A stretch of DNA of 64,000 nt from Adhaeribacter radiodurans (GTDB taxonomy: Bacteria > Bacteroidota > Bacteroidia > Cytophagales > Hymenobacteraceae), in the NCBI RefSeq assembly GCF_014075995.1, contig NZ_CP055153.1:682001-746000 (forward strand). The letters are read 5' to 3'. This document shows, one piece after another, positions 31,624 to 42,223 of the stretch. Position 1 is the stretch's first letter; every line of letters begins with the position of its first letter. A program made the translations under genes and the position numbers. The notes beneath the pieces are model-generated. The model searched no databases. It was not told where the DNA came from and saw nothing but the letters and a program-made list of their open reading frames with translations.

Positions 31624-32406
31624 ATGGCAGATGGTGAGGTACGCATTCTAATTGTAGAAGACGAAGGCATACTGGCGCTAGGGCTGGAAGATACGCTAAC
31701 TACGGATGGGTACGAAGTAGTAGGAATTGCCGATAACGGTCCGGAAGCTATTAGCTTAATTAAAGAAAATCCTGTAGATCTGATTTTGCTGGATATTCAC
31801 ATTAAAGGTGACTGGGACGGCATTGAAACGGCGCGGCACATTCGGGCGCTAAAAGATATTCCGTTTATTTACCTTACTGCCTTTGCCGACGAAGGTACTG
31901 TTAACCGGGCCAAAGATACTTTTCCGGCGGCATACCTTACCAAACCTTATCAACAAACTAACCTGCGCATTGCTATTGAAATGGCTTTGCACCAGTTTGC
32001 TTACCGCAAACAAAATGAGGCCAAAGTAATCCCGTTAAACAAAACCGTTGAGAAAGATAAAAATAACTTAAGCGGCGAAACCATTTTGGCTATTAACGAC
32101 GCCATTTTTTTAAAGCAGAACTACCGTTTTTTAAAAATAATTTTAACCGACATTCTGCTGCTCGAAGCTGACAGCAATTTTACCTACATCTACACCCGCG
32201 ACAATAAGTTTGTTTTGCGCCACGGTTTGCAGCACGTAATTGAAAAAATAAACTTACCGCAACTAGTGCGGGTACACCGGTCTTTTGCTGTGAATATGCA
32301 GCACCTGGAAACCTTTAACGATAGCTTTGTGGTAATTGGCAAACACGAGGTGCCTTTAGGCCGCAACTACAAAGAAGAATTTTTTAAAAATTTTAATTTT
32401 TTGTAA
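31624..32406 (+). CDS. LytTR-family response regulator
   Basis: A 260-residue cytoplasmic regulator with an N-terminal receiver domain (residues 6-120; acidic pocket Glu12-Asp13, phospho-acceptor Asp57 in LILLDIHIKG, then Thr in YLTAFAD and Lys in YLTKPYQ) and a C-terminal LytTR DNA-binding domain (about residues 165-260, with DILLLEADSNFTYIYT and LVRVHRSFAVNMQHLETF). It starts 5 bases after the interrupted kinase gene, so the two form a two-component operon. If the kinase is broken, this regulator would lack its cognate input. The next downstream gene is a giant surface protein, a possible target. Confidence 0.93.
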   Translation: MADGEVRILIVEDEGILALGLEDTLTTDGYEVVGIADNGPEAISLIKENPVDLILLDIHIKGDWDGIETARHIRALKDIPFIYLTAFADEGTVNRAKDTFPAAYLTKPYQQTNLRIAIEMALHQFAYRKQNEAKVIPLNKTVEKDKNNLSGETILAINDAIFLKQNYRFLKIILTDILLLEADSNFTYIYTRDNKFVLRHGLQHVIEKINLPQLVRVHRSFAVNMQHLETFNDSFVVIGKHEVPLGRNYKEEFFKNFNFL

Positions 32407-32634
32407 GCCTCCGTTTACATACAACCTTGCTTGCTTCGCATACAAACCAGCGTAGTTAGCATACTATTTTTCCTACTCCCTTTCTTCATTTCCTACATTC
32501 AGGCTACTAGTTAAAGCAAAGCCGGCAGAAATTATTTACGCACCAGCTGCCAGCGTGCAAATTCCGGTACCCGCGTCCGTATGCGGGGGATTTACCTGTG
32601 CCATTCGCATATACTTACTTTTAACTCATTGGTC

Positions 32635-33603
32635 ATGAAACACTATTACCTCCGCTTCTTAGGCTTATTCTTCCTGTTTTTTCTGGGAGTAGGAAGCACC
32701 TCCGTTTTTGCCGAAAAATTTTTCTACGAGATTGGTTACGACCAGAGTTCGGGTCGTATTTTTATTACTGTATCGGTGGATGAACGAGATCAATGCTTTA
32801 CGTGCAAGATTGATAAATTACAAGACTTGGATATTACCTATACCATTAACAACAATACTACTAATCTGTTGGTTGATGGTTCGCATAGGAATCGTAACGG
32901 GAATTACAAAAATGAATTACTGGTTAATAACAATTCTAACTGGGACGGTAAACTCGACAAACAACGTTATTACATTAATATTCCCAGTGCGTGGTTTGGT
33001 AAATCGGTAACTATCAGAACGCATTATTACTGGGGAGATAACAGCGATAAAGAAGGTAACAAAGAAGATACTTATGCTATTGCGGGTTTACAGGGTAGCC
33101 CTATTATAACGGCATTCCCAACCGGCGAACAAAACCAAATAAAACTTACCTGGGACAAGCCGGGAGCGAACGGTTATGCCCCCGAAAAAATCAGGTATTA
33201 TATTTACCAGAACGACCAACTCCTTGCGGGCTTAGATTATAATACCACCAGTTACATCGATCCTAACTCGGTATACGGGTACCGCTACAATTACCGGATA
33301 GTTGCCCGAGTAGGTTTAAACCGCGAAATTTTATCAAACAATCCTAATTATTTTGATGTATGGAGCAACAATATAACAGCCTGGAAAAATAGTAAACTGG
33401 TTCTGACTCCCACCTTCGCGCCCTGTGCTACCGGCATTACCTTAACCTGGCCTAAACCTAACCTGGATGGTGCTTATTCATACAAAATATTACGAAGTGC
33501 CCGACCTGACTTTAGTACTATCACGAATACTTTTGACGTAAACGGCGGCCTGAACACCCTTTCCTATTTCGATGATACCAATTTGCAACACCAGAAGTCA
33601 TAA
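32635..33603 (+). CDS. N-terminal part of a giant secreted FN3/LamG protein (split by a probable frameshift)
   Basis: From ATG 32635 this encodes about 322 residues: a signal peptide (MKHYYLRFLGLFFLFFLGVG, ending VFAEKF), an unclassified beta-rich region and fibronectin-III-like sequence (PIITAFPTGEQNQIKLTW, then LTLTWPKPNLDGAYSYKILRS-type repeats). The frame ends with TNLQHQKS at TAA 33601-33603. The -1 frame is already open there and reads ATPEVIRPDKQVATELTSEV straight into the next large reading frame. A single missing base near 33586-33588 would join both. A longer start at 32581 exists but puts extra residues before the signal peptide. Confidence 0.78.
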   Translation: MKHYYLRFLGLFFLFFLGVGSTSVFAEKFFYEIGYDQSSGRIFITVSVDERDQCFTCKIDKLQDLDITYTINNNTTNLLVDGSHRNRNGNYKNELLVNNNSNWDGKLDKQRYYINIPSAWFGKSVTIRTHYYWGDNSDKEGNKEDTYAIAGLQGSPIITAFPTGEQNQIKLTWDKPGANGYAPEKIRYYIYQNDQLLAGLDYNTTSYIDPNSVYGYRYNYRIVARVGLNREILSNNPNYFDVWSNNITAWKNSKLVLTPTFAPCATGITLTWPKPNLDGAYSYKILRSARPDFSTITNTFDVNGGLNTLSYFDDTNLQHQKS

Positions 33604-33641
33604 GGCCCGATAAGCAGGTAGCTACGGAACTAACTTCGGAA

Positions 33642-36600
33642 GTGGCCAGTATTACTCCCAATCTAAGTCCGGCAGCCCCGCAAATAAGTTTAGCCGATTA
33701 TGGTACTTATTTTAAAATTATCTGGTCCGGTTATTCCTGTGCGAGTGTTACCAATTTCAAACTTATCCGGAAGGTAGTTCAAGCAGGTAAAATCATTGAA
33801 AATACCACTAGTAACGTTGACCCAAAGCTTGGTGCGTGGGCCGATGAAAAGCTACAAGCCTGTAACACTTACGAGTACCAACTGGTAGCCGTTAACCCAT
33901 ACGCCGAAGTAGCCGGTAATATAGTAAGCAAAGCCGTACCGGATCAAATTGCCGATGCGCTGGAATGGGGCACTGACGTAGCCGAGCGAAACAATTCGCA
34001 AAACCCGTTTTATAACCACGATTATAAGTTTAAAGCCTCCAAAGGGTTTTTCACCAGTTATATACAATTACAGTGGGATGCCAAGTACAAAAGCCGCATC
34101 CAGAGTTATGAAATTTACCGGAAAATTGCCGGTACTAATAATAACCGGGAACTGGTGCACGTAGCCGAAGGCGGCAGCTCTACCCAATGGCTCGACGAAT
34201 TTGCTGAAGCCAATACCATGTACGAGTACACCATTGAAGGAGTAGCCACTTGTAACGGGCAACCCATTAAAAGCCGCGAAGCAAAAGCTTTGGGTTTTCG
34301 GGCGCCTTTTGGTACCGTAAGTGGCCGGATCTTTTTTGAAGGTGGCCAGGTAGTAGAAAATGTGCAGGTACGAGCCCGGAATTCGGATGGTGCTGCGGGT
34401 AAAGCTATTTCTTTTACTAATAACACTGCCGCTTTTGATATTAATGCATCGCGCATTTTCTGGCCCAGTCAGGAAGGTTGGACCTTAGAAACCTGGTTGC
34501 GGCCAAGTGATATTTCTACTAATTATGTACTCTACGATCATTTCCAGAATGGCCAGGGTTTGCAAATTAGCTACGAAGGTGGTCGTTATATATTATCTGC
34601 CGGAGCGGAACAGGTAAGCATAAATCCCGGCAATTTTTTAAAAAATAATGAATTTCACCATTTGTCAGTTAGCTTAAATACCATCTCGCGGCAAGTGCAA
34701 TGGGTGGTAAACGATTCGGTTTTTGCCCCGCAGCAAGTAACCAATGCCTTTCAACCGAACAGCAACTCCGATCTGCCTTTAGTTTTCGGGAACAGCCGCA
34801 CCTATAAGCAAGGTTTTCAGGGAATAATAGACGAAGTAAGAATATGGAATAAACCCCGTACCGCTGCGCAATTAGTGCAGGATTACAGCCGCTTTTTAGA
34901 AGGTAGCGAACCCGGTTTAATTGCTTACTGGAAATTAAGCGAAGGCTTTAGTGATTTTGCTTTTGATGGCTCGCGCGTAGACCGGAAATACAACGAAAAT
35001 CACGCAAAACTAAAAGGCAGCTACGAATGGACCACTATCATTCCTTCGGAAGACCAACTGGCTAATGTGGCTTACACCGATAGCAAAGGAAATTACCGGC
35101 TTACCAACATTCAATTTCGGGGCTCCGGCGAAAGCTTTGAGATAACCCCGCTGTTGGGAGTACATACTTTTGACCCCAATTCACTTTTGTTATTTATTGG
35201 CGAGGGTGCTTTGAGCCACAATAGTAAAGATTTTAAAGATATCTCTTCATTTATTACCAAAGGCAGCGTGCGGTACCGAGGAACTTCTTTTCCGGTACAG
35301 GGCGTGCAAATGCTCGTGGATGGCAAAACGTTGCTTAATGCCAGTAACGTGCCGGTTATGTCAGATGCCAAAGGGGAGTTTGAAGCCCGGGTTCCCATTG
35401 GCCAGCACGTACTGTCATTTGTGAAGAACGGGCACGTTTTTCAGAATGCGTATTGGCCCGCCGAAAATCAAACCCACGATTTTCAGGAGCATTTGCGCGG
35501 CCAACTCGAAATTTTGGATACCACTAAAGTAAAACTAATCGGCCGGGTTGCTGGTGGTCAGGTGCAAGGAGATAAACCTCTGGGCATGGGTCTTTCTAAA
35601 AATAATCTGGGTACGGCTAAAATTATTTTAGAACCCGAAAAAGGGGGCGACTTAGACGAATCACCCACAAAATTTAAAAAAACTGTTGAGTTATCTACCA
35701 ACCCCCAAACCGGTGAATATACTGCCTGGATAATACCGGAGCGGTTTATCGTAAAAGAGGTAAAAACCAACAATACCCTTACTGATGGCTCGCGTTATGC
35801 CTTCGGCGAACAACCCATCCTGGATTTAAGTTTGCCCGTGCAGAATTTACGCTGGGAGTACCAAATAGATGATAAAGGAAAAAAAATAGATTCGGCCAGT
35901 TACCATTTTAGTAAAAAGTTTGTGCTGCACAATCAAACTAAATGGACTATTAACAATAATGAGCTTATTGGCGAAAAGAAAATAAAGCTAAGTGAAAACG
36001 GGCCCGAGATTGATTTGGCTGGTAAACCATTTGGTGCCCCAGTGTTTAACATGAATGCCCAGTACGAGTTTCCTTTACGGTTCTTCGAAGAATACGAAAA
36101 TGCCGACGATCACGAGAAAGAACTGGTGCCGGTAACCAGCGCGAAAATTAAACTGGTTAATAACTGGAAGCAGGGTAGCCCCGATGAAGAACTAATTTTA
36201 AATAATCCGCAGGGAGTTTATAATTATAAATTCCGGGCAGGCAGTCCTAATTTAAGCGGTAGCTATACGTATAACTTTTCGGCTGCTATTAAAATTGGCG
36301 ACCAGTCTTATGCCGATTTAGGAACTCAACCAGGCTATATTTTGGGGCAGGTTACGTCGGGTTCTGGTTTTGTTACGAAAGGTCCGGATGTAGTAGAATT
36401 TATTTTGCGCGATCCGCCGGGTACGAACAGTTATGCCTATCTAAGTAAGGGATCTGCCACTACTAAAACCATGTCTATCACGAACACGGGCGGTAGCACC
36501 CAAACCATAAATCCAAGTTTTTACTTAGGAATAAGCACCACGGTGGCAACCGGTGTTGGAGTAGCTGTGCTGAATGAATCGGAAGCAAAACACATTCTCT

Positions 36601-39600
36601 CCAATCAGGAAGAAATTACCGAAAAACGCACAGAAACTGGCCAGTTGGTTGAAAGTATTAGTGTAACGGAAAGTTGGAAAACCAGCGCTGATCCCGGATT
36701 AGTAGGCAGTGATGCCGATTTGTTCGTGGGTCGGGCCATGAACTTTATTCTGGGTAAAACCGAAACCCTGGAGTTATTAGAACTAAAACCACCGTTCGAC
36801 CAGTTGCCGCATTCGGAAACTTTTAATTACCAAGGCAAAACTTATGCTTTGGTGCGTCGGCAAGGTATTGCCGCTGCCCAAGATAATTTCAGCACCCGGT
36901 TTATGTACACACAGCAGCACATTCAAAAGAATCTGATACCAGAGCTGAAAAAGTTCCGTAATAATTTGTTGCTGCGCGGCGATGGAGTGTATACTTCTAA
37001 CATTAACAAAAGTGATTCTAAATTCGGAGCCGATAACTACAACAAGAACTTATTTGGAAACGCGGCCTTGCCAAAATCTGACGAAGGCGTAGCTACGCGC
37101 GGGGCTTACACCGGTCCGAGTTATAGCTTTAAACCAATTAAAGCGAGCGATCCGGATTCGGTGTACCTCCTTAATCAGCAAATAGCGCTTTGGGAAAATT
37201 CATTACGTGATAATGAACAAAATAAACTAGACGCTAAAACCAAAAGTACCGCCGAAGGCATTAACAATGTTTCCTTCGATGGTGGGGTAACGCAAACTTG
37301 GGAAAAAAGCTTGAACTCGCTTTGGGGCACTAATACTACCGTAGAAGTAACTGCTGATGCTTCTATTGAACTAGTTACTGGTTACACCTTTAATAAGTTC
37401 GGATTATCCATGCGGTTAAAAGCTAACTTCTTTGATAACTTTTCCGGGTCATCCGGTGAGTCCACCAACGAAGCTTTAACCTTTGGCTACGTATTGGCCG
37501 ATGGCGATAAAGGCGATTTTTATAGTGTGGATGTCATTGATCCTTCGGCTATAAAATTTTTAAATGATAAAGGCGATCATGTGGTATGGGCCGATTACTA
37601 CAAGTTAAAAGATGATTTTGCTGACCGTAAGGCCGATTACAACAATGGTTTTTTCTCGCCGATGTTTTACACCCGCGGCGGACAAACCTCCTGTCCGTAT
37701 GAAGGTGACGAGAAAACCCAATACTACCAACCCGGTAAAATATTAAATGCTGCCACTTTGCGCCGCGAAAAACCAGAACTAAATGTAGAGAGCAATATTG
37801 TTACCGGGGTGCCGGAAACCAATGCGGCGGTATTTAAATTATTACTCCAAAATAACGGCGACTCCGACGAAGATATCTGGTACGGCGTGCAGGTCGATGA
37901 AAACTCTAATCCCGGCGGTGCGGTTATCACCATTGATGGTTCTACTCCCAACCGGGCTTTCCGGGTACCGCACGGCGAAGTAGTGGAAAAAATACTAACC
38001 GTAAAAAAAGGGCCAGGCGCCGTATTTAATTACGAGAACCTGGGCATTGTGCTGCACTCCCTTTGCGAATCCAGTATGGTGGCAGACACAGTAAAAATCT
38101 CGGCTTTTTTCGCACCGGCCTGTACCCCCGTTACCATGCTGGCTCCCCTGGATAATTGGCTCGTGAATGTAGATGCCCAAGGAAAAGTGCCCGTGCAGTT
38201 ATCGGGCTACGACGTAAATTTGCGATCGTTTAAGAGCATCGAGCTGCAATACAAGTCTACGGCTTCTAACTCCTGGGCTACTATTCATACATTTTTTAAC
38301 AAAGCAGCGGATTATGATGCCGCAAAAGCACAGAACAAAGATGCCGCGGTTTCTAAAATTAATGGTAAAACCACCATTAACTTCAATTGGGATATTACCG
38401 ACTTGCCCGACCGGAATTACGAATTACGCGCTAAATCTAATTGCACTGATGGCTCGGTAAGTTATACCGAAGTGAAAAAAGGCTTAAAAGACGTGGTGCC
38501 GCCGCTGGTATTTGGTGCCCCGCAACCCGCCGATGGTATCTTATCGCCGAACGATGAAATTATGATTCAGTTTGCGGATCCCGTAGAAGCTGGCTTAATC
38601 AATAAGAGCAACATTACCGTAAGAGGAGTTTTGAACGGCTCGGATTTGGCGCACGGTGCTTTCCTGCATTTTGATGGCAAACAAGGCAATGTTAGGATTC
38701 CGGAAGGCTTACAGCTCAACAACCGTTCGTTTACCGTGGAGTTCTGGGCCCGGGTTAAAACAAACACAGCAACTAATGACCGGATTATCTTTACCCAAGG
38801 TACCGGAACAGATGCCGTAACTATTGGCTTTGATAAAACGGGCAAATTGTTTGCCGGTTGGGGAACTTCGCCGCGGGTATTAGCCGATAAAACTTTACCG
38901 GCCACAAGCTGGCAACATTACGCGGTATCTTATGATGCAACGGCTGGTAAAGTAAATCTTTATGGTAACGATCAGCTGTTAGCCGAAAAAAATCAGGTAG
39001 AAGTAGTTGCCGTGCAAGGAATAGTTTATGTGGGTTCTTTGCCGGACAATGGCAATGCTTTCCAGGGAGATTTGCACGCGCTCCGGGTTTGGGATCAATA
39101 TAAAACCCGTGACGAAGTATATGCCGGCCAATCCATCCGGTCAAACGGTGGAGAACGTGGGTTAATTGGTTACTGGCCCTTCAACGATTTAAAAGGAACC
39201 GCCGCGAAAGATCTGGCCCGGGCCTTGCACGCCGAAGTAGCCGCCCAGTGGGTAGCCGAACCTGCCTCCAAAGCCATTTCGCTTAATGGTAACGGCTACG
39301 TAAAGGTAAACAGCGGCCATACTCCCATAACCCAGGACGGTGATTTTACCTTGGAGTTCTGGTACAAAGCGGGCACCAATGCCGCCGGAACCGCCTTGTT
39401 CTCGGCCGCTTTACTCAATACCGATGTGAAATGGGCCTTAAAGTTCGACGATCAAGGCGCTATTACCCTTAAACAAAATGATCTGCTTATTCCTGCCGTG
39501 GATGAAAATACGCTGGATGGAAAATGGCACCACTTGGCCATGGTAGTAGACCGGCGGGGTAATTTATCGTTCTTGCTGGATGGGGCGCTTACTAATTACC

Positions 39601-41966
39601 GCAAGGCCGATGTACTGGCCAAATTAACAGCTCCGGCTTTGTACTTCGGGGTGTATTTCGACCAAACTTCTACCGCGGGTGGTACTCCTAAAAATTCGTT
39701 TACCAATTATTTTAAAGGCCAGTTAGATGAAATCCGCTTCTGGAACTCGGCCCGGACTACCGAACAAATAAACCGCTCGCTCACCAGTAAGCAACCCAAC
39801 GACCTGGCCGATTTACAAATTTACTATCCGTTTGAAGCTTACCAGGACAATAGCGGCGTGATGCTTTCGGTAGAATCGGATAAGGAACAAAGCGGTAAAA
39901 CTACGGATCAAGCCACTTTTGTGAATGCAACTTACACCAACGAATCACCGAAGATTGACTGGCCGCAACCCGAGCAAAAAGTAGATTTTAACTACGTCAT
40001 CAACAATGATAAAATGCTGATTACCCTGAACGAGCCGCAGGAATTAGTAGAAAAAACCATTCTGGATGTAACGGTACAAGGCGTAATGGATAAAAACAGC
40101 AACGTAATGCCCGGCGCTAAAACCTGGTCGGTGTTCGTGGATAAAAATCAAGTAAAATGGGTAGATTCTAACCGGAGTTTTGAAAAAGAGGTAAACCAAC
40201 CTTTGCAGTTCGAAGTGGAAATTACCAATCTGGGCGGTAACCAGGAAAGCTTTCAAATCGATGGGCTGCCGGGTTGGTTAACGGTTAACCCCGCCAGTGG
40301 TTCCGTAGAGCCAAACAGTCGTAAAACGCTGGTGTTTACCGTAAGCGAAAGCTTAAACCGGGGCCGGTATACCGAAGATATTTTACTCCGCACGAACTTT
40401 GGCTACGACGAGAAATTGGCCTTGCACCTGAAAGTATTTACCCCAGCTCCGGAGTGGACAGTAAATCCACGCAACTTTAGTAAATCCATGAGCATAATCG
40501 GGCAGATAAAAATCAATAATCAGTTCTCCATTAACCCCGATGATAAAGTGGCGGCTTTTGTGAACGGGCAATGCCGCGGAGTGGCGCACCTGGAGTACGT
40601 ACCCGCTTATGATCGCTATTTGTTTTTTATGCAAGTATACGGGCAAGGTACCACCAACGAGAAAATAAGCTTCCAGATTTGGAATGCCGATTTAGGGGTA
40701 ACTCATACCGATGTGATACCTTCTTCGCTGGCTTTTCAGGACGGCATGGTGCATGGCTCTACGGCTAGTCCTTATGTATTAACGGCCAACAACATTGTTT
40801 ACCAGGAACTGGATTTAAAGGCCGGCTGGAACTGGATTTCTTTTAACGTGGATGTGAAAAATAAAGACCTTGCTTCTGTGTTGGACCAAGCCGTTATTGA
40901 CCGTAGTTCGGTGTTTATGTCGCAGGATTGGGTAGCCGATTATTCGGCGGGTGTATGGTCGCCGGCCGGCAAGCAGGTTAATAACGTAGCCAGCTATTTA
41001 CTAAAAGTAGGAGCAGCCAAGCAGCTAAAGGTAAAAGGTAGCTTATTAAATCCGGCTAATGAGATTATCACCCTCAAAAAAGGTTGGAACTGGATTGGTT
41101 ATACCCCGCAGGTAAGTATGCCAGTGCCCGATGCTTTAGCGGGCGTAACCTTGGCCGATGGCGATATTATTAAGAGCCAAACCGATTTTGCCGTGTACGA
41201 CAAGAATAAAGGTTGGATAGGTAGTTTAAAAACCCTCAAAACGGGGCAAGGTTACCGCGTCCAATCGTCGCAAAATGCCGATCTTAAATTTGCTTATCCG
41301 AGAACGTCCGTTAACTCGGGTAATCGTTTGGCCAACGAGGAGTCGCCGCTAGCGAAATTAGTAAATCCGGGAGTATTCCGGTACAACATGAACATGGTAG
41401 CTGAAATTACCTCGGATCAAATAGTCGAAGAAACCGGAATTTTGGTGCACAATGCGGCTACCGGCGAAAAAATAGGTTGGGGCACCGGTTATCCGGTTGA
41501 AAACAAAGTTTTGTTTTTCATTACGGTGTTCTCGAACCAGGAAAATCAGGAAGTGCGTTTTACTTACCACGATGCCCAAGGTAACCTGCTGGTGAACTTG
41601 AAAGAAACTTTGGTGTTCCAGAGTGAGCAGATTACCGGAAGTATTGAAAAGCCTTTTCGGTTTACCACGAACGGAACCTGGGAAAAACCAGCACCAGCTA
41701 TCTTAAAAGCAGCCCAGGTGTATCCTAATCCGTTTACCGAAACCTTTACCGTGGAATGGCAAAACAATCCCGCCGAAACGGTTACCCTGGACCTGTACGA
41801 TTTAGCCGGCCGGCAGGTGAAACAGCTCTGGCAAGGGCAACTGGCCGCTGAACAGGGTTCCTATACTTGTCCGGCGCAACAGCAAGCATTCTTAAAAGCT
41901 GGCGTGTATCTGCTACGTATTACGCAGGGTTCGAAGCAGGAAATCGTTAAAGTAATCAAAAACTAA
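33642..41966 (+). CDS. Giant multidomain surface protein with LamG and FN3-like domains and T9SS type A sorting domain
   Basis: A reading frame of 2774 residues (GTG at 33642, though coding probably extends upstream in this frame to join the preceding piece). Visible parts: FN3-like sequence (1-215); a LamG/concanavalin-like domain (about 253-445, with WTLETWLRPSD and IIDEVRIWNKPRT); a carboxypeptidase-regulatory-like domain (about 538-600); a long central region with few recognisable motifs; two more LamG domains (about 1670-1853 and 1879-2066, each with an FTxEFW motif); a BACON/Ig-like domain (about 2170-2266, LPGWLTVNPASGSVEPNS); repeats with AGWNWISFNV and KGWNWIGYTP; and a C-terminal type IX sorting domain (about 2690-2774, VYPNPFTETFTVEW ... 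GVYLLRITQGSKQEIVKVI). It should be exported by T9SS and anchored on the surface, perhaps for carbohydrate or surface adhesion. Confidence 0.88.
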   Translation: MASITPNLSPAAPQISLADYGTYFKIIWSGYSCASVTNFKLIRKVVQAGKIIENTTSNVDPKLGAWADEKLQACNTYEYQLVAVNPYAEVAGNIVSKAVPDQIADALEWGTDVAERNNSQNPFYNHDYKFKASKGFFTSYIQLQWDAKYKSRIQSYEIYRKIAGTNNNRELVHVAEGGSSTQWLDEFAEANTMYEYTIEGVATCNGQPIKSREAKALGFRAPFGTVSGRIFFEGGQVVENVQVRARNSDGAAGKAISFTNNTAAFDINASRIFWPSQEGWTLETWLRPSDISTNYVLYDHFQNGQGLQISYEGGRYILSAGAEQVSINPGNFLKNNEFHHLSVSLNTISRQVQWVVNDSVFAPQQVTNAFQPNSNSDLPLVFGNSRTYKQGFQGIIDEVRIWNKPRTAAQLVQDYSRFLEGSEPGLIAYWKLSEGFSDFAFDGSRVDRKYNENHAKLKGSYEWTTIIPSEDQLANVAYTDSKGNYRLTNIQFRGSGESFEITPLLGVHTFDPNSLLLFIGEGALSHNSKDFKDISSFITKGSVRYRGTSFPVQGVQMLVDGKTLLNASNVPVMSDAKGEFEARVPIGQHVLSFVKNGHVFQNAYWPAENQTHDFQEHLRGQLEILDTTKVKLIGRVAGGQVQGDKPLGMGLSKNNLGTAKIILEPEKGGDLDESPTKFKKTVELSTNPQTGEYTAWIIPERFIVKEVKTNNTLTDGSRYAFGEQPILDLSLPVQNLRWEYQIDDKGKKIDSASYHFSKKFVLHNQTKWTINNNELIGEKKIKLSENGPEIDLAGKPFGAPVFNMNAQYEFPLRFFEEYENADDHEKELVPVTSAKIKLVNNWKQGSPDEELILNNPQGVYNYKFRAGSPNLSGSYTYNFSAAIKIGDQSYADLGTQPGYILGQVTSGSGFVTKGPDVVEFILRDPPGTNSYAYLSKGSATTKTMSITNTGGSTQTINPSFYLGISTTVATGVGVAVLNESEAKHILSNQEEITEKRTETGQLVESISVTESWKTSADPGLVGSDADLFVGRAMNFILGKTETLELLELKPPFDQLPHSETFNYQGKTYALVRRQGIAAAQDNFSTRFMYTQQHIQKNLIPELKKFRNNLLLRGDGVYTSNINKSDSKFGADNYNKNLFGNAALPKSDEGVATRGAYTGPSYSFKPIKASDPDSVYLLNQQIALWENSLRDNEQNKLDAKTKSTAEGINNVSFDGGVTQTWEKSLNSLWGTNTTVEVTADASIELVTGYTFNKFGLSMRLKANFFDNFSGSSGESTNEALTFGYVLADGDKGDFYSVDVIDPSAIKFLNDKGDHVVWADYYKLKDDFADRKADYNNGFFSPMFYTRGGQTSCPYEGDEKTQYYQPGKILNAATLRREKPELNVESNIVTGVPETNAAVFKLLLQNNGDSDEDIWYGVQVDENSNPGGAVITIDGSTPNRAFRVPHGEVVEKILTVKKGPGAVFNYENLGIVLHSLCESSMVADTVKISAFFAPACTPVTMLAPLDNWLVNVDAQGKVPVQLSGYDVNLRSFKSIELQYKSTASNSWATIHTFFNKAADYDAAKAQNKDAAVSKINGKTTINFNWDITDLPDRNYELRAKSNCTDGSVSYTEVKKGLKDVVPPLVFGAPQPADGILSPNDEIMIQFADPVEAGLINKSNITVRGVLNGSDLAHGAFLHFDGKQGNVRIPEGLQLNNRSFTVEFWARVKTNTATNDRIIFTQGTGTDAVTIGFDKTGKLFAGWGTSPRVLADKTLPATSWQHYAVSYDATAGKVNLYGNDQLLAEKNQVEVVAVQGIVYVGSLPDNGNAFQGDLHALRVWDQYKTRDEVYAGQSIRSNGGERGLIGYWPFNDLKGTAAKDLARALHAEVAAQWVAEPASKAISLNGNGYVKVNSGHTPITQDGDFTLEFWYKAGTNAAGTALFSAALLNTDVKWALKFDDQGAITLKQNDLLIPAVDENTLDGKWHHLAMVVDRRGNLSFLLDGALTNYRKADVLAKLTAPALYFGVYFDQTSTAGGTPKNSFTNYFKGQLDEIRFWNSARTTEQINRSLTSKQPNDLADLQIYYPFEAYQDNSGVMLSVESDKEQSGKTTDQATFVNATYTNESPKIDWPQPEQKVDFNYVINNDKMLITLNEPQELVEKTILDVTVQGVMDKNSNVMPGAKTWSVFVDKNQVKWVDSNRSFEKEVNQPLQFEVEITNLGGNQESFQIDGLPGWLTVNPASGSVEPNSRKTLVFTVSESLNRGRYTEDILLRTNFGYDEKLALHLKVFTPAPEWTVNPRNFSKSMSIIGQIKINNQFSINPDDKVAAFVNGQCRGVAHLEYVPAYDRYLFFMQVYGQGTTNEKISFQIWNADLGVTHTDVIPSSLAFQDGMVHGSTASPYVLTANNIVYQELDLKAGWNWISFNVDVKNKDLASVLDQAVIDRSSVFMSQDWVADYSAGVWSPAGKQVNNVASYLLKVGAAKQLKVKGSLLNPANEIITLKKGWNWIGYTPQVSMPVPDALAGVTLADGDIIKSQTDFAVYDKNKGWIGSLKTLKTGQGYRVQSSQNADLKFAYPRTSVNSGNRLANEESPLAKLVNPGVFRYNMNMVAEITSDQIVEETGILVHNAATGEKIGWGTGYPVENKVLFFITVFSNQENQEVRFTYHDAQGNLLVNLKETLVFQSEQITGSIEKPFRFTTNGTWEKPAPAILKAAQVYPNPFTETFTVEWQNNPAETVTLDLYDLAGRQVKQLWQGQLAAEQGSYTCPAQQQAFLKAGVYLLRITQGSKQEIVKVIKN

Positions 41967-42102
41967 AATTTAGGCATACCCGTTTTAATTGACTGGGTAA
42001 GCTTAAATTTTAAAAGTTTAAAAATTTTACAACCGAAGAACAGGAGGCAAGGCAGCAAATACTACCAACCAACTAAAACCGGTACAACCACCAGCCAACC
42101 TA

Positions 42103-42137
42103 AAGCTTTAGCCAGGTATATTTCCTGGTTAAAGCTT
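42103..42137. terminator. Hairpin terminator between convergent genes
   Basis: A 14-bp stem with one G-T type mismatch (AAGCTTTAGCCAGG at 42103-42116 against CCTGGTTAAAGCTT at 42124-42137, 7-base loop) lies in the gap between the giant surface protein gene (plus) and the response regulator gene (minus). An outer ACCGGT-type pair (near 42079 and 42140) could lengthen it. It can serve both convergent genes. Nothing else was seen in 41967-42223. Confidence 0.6.
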
Positions 42138-42223
42138 ATACCGGTAAAAAATTAGTAAGTCACGGACTATTTTTAGAAGATGACGTAACTACCCCTTATG
42201 TATAAATTCTCCTTAACTTTAAA

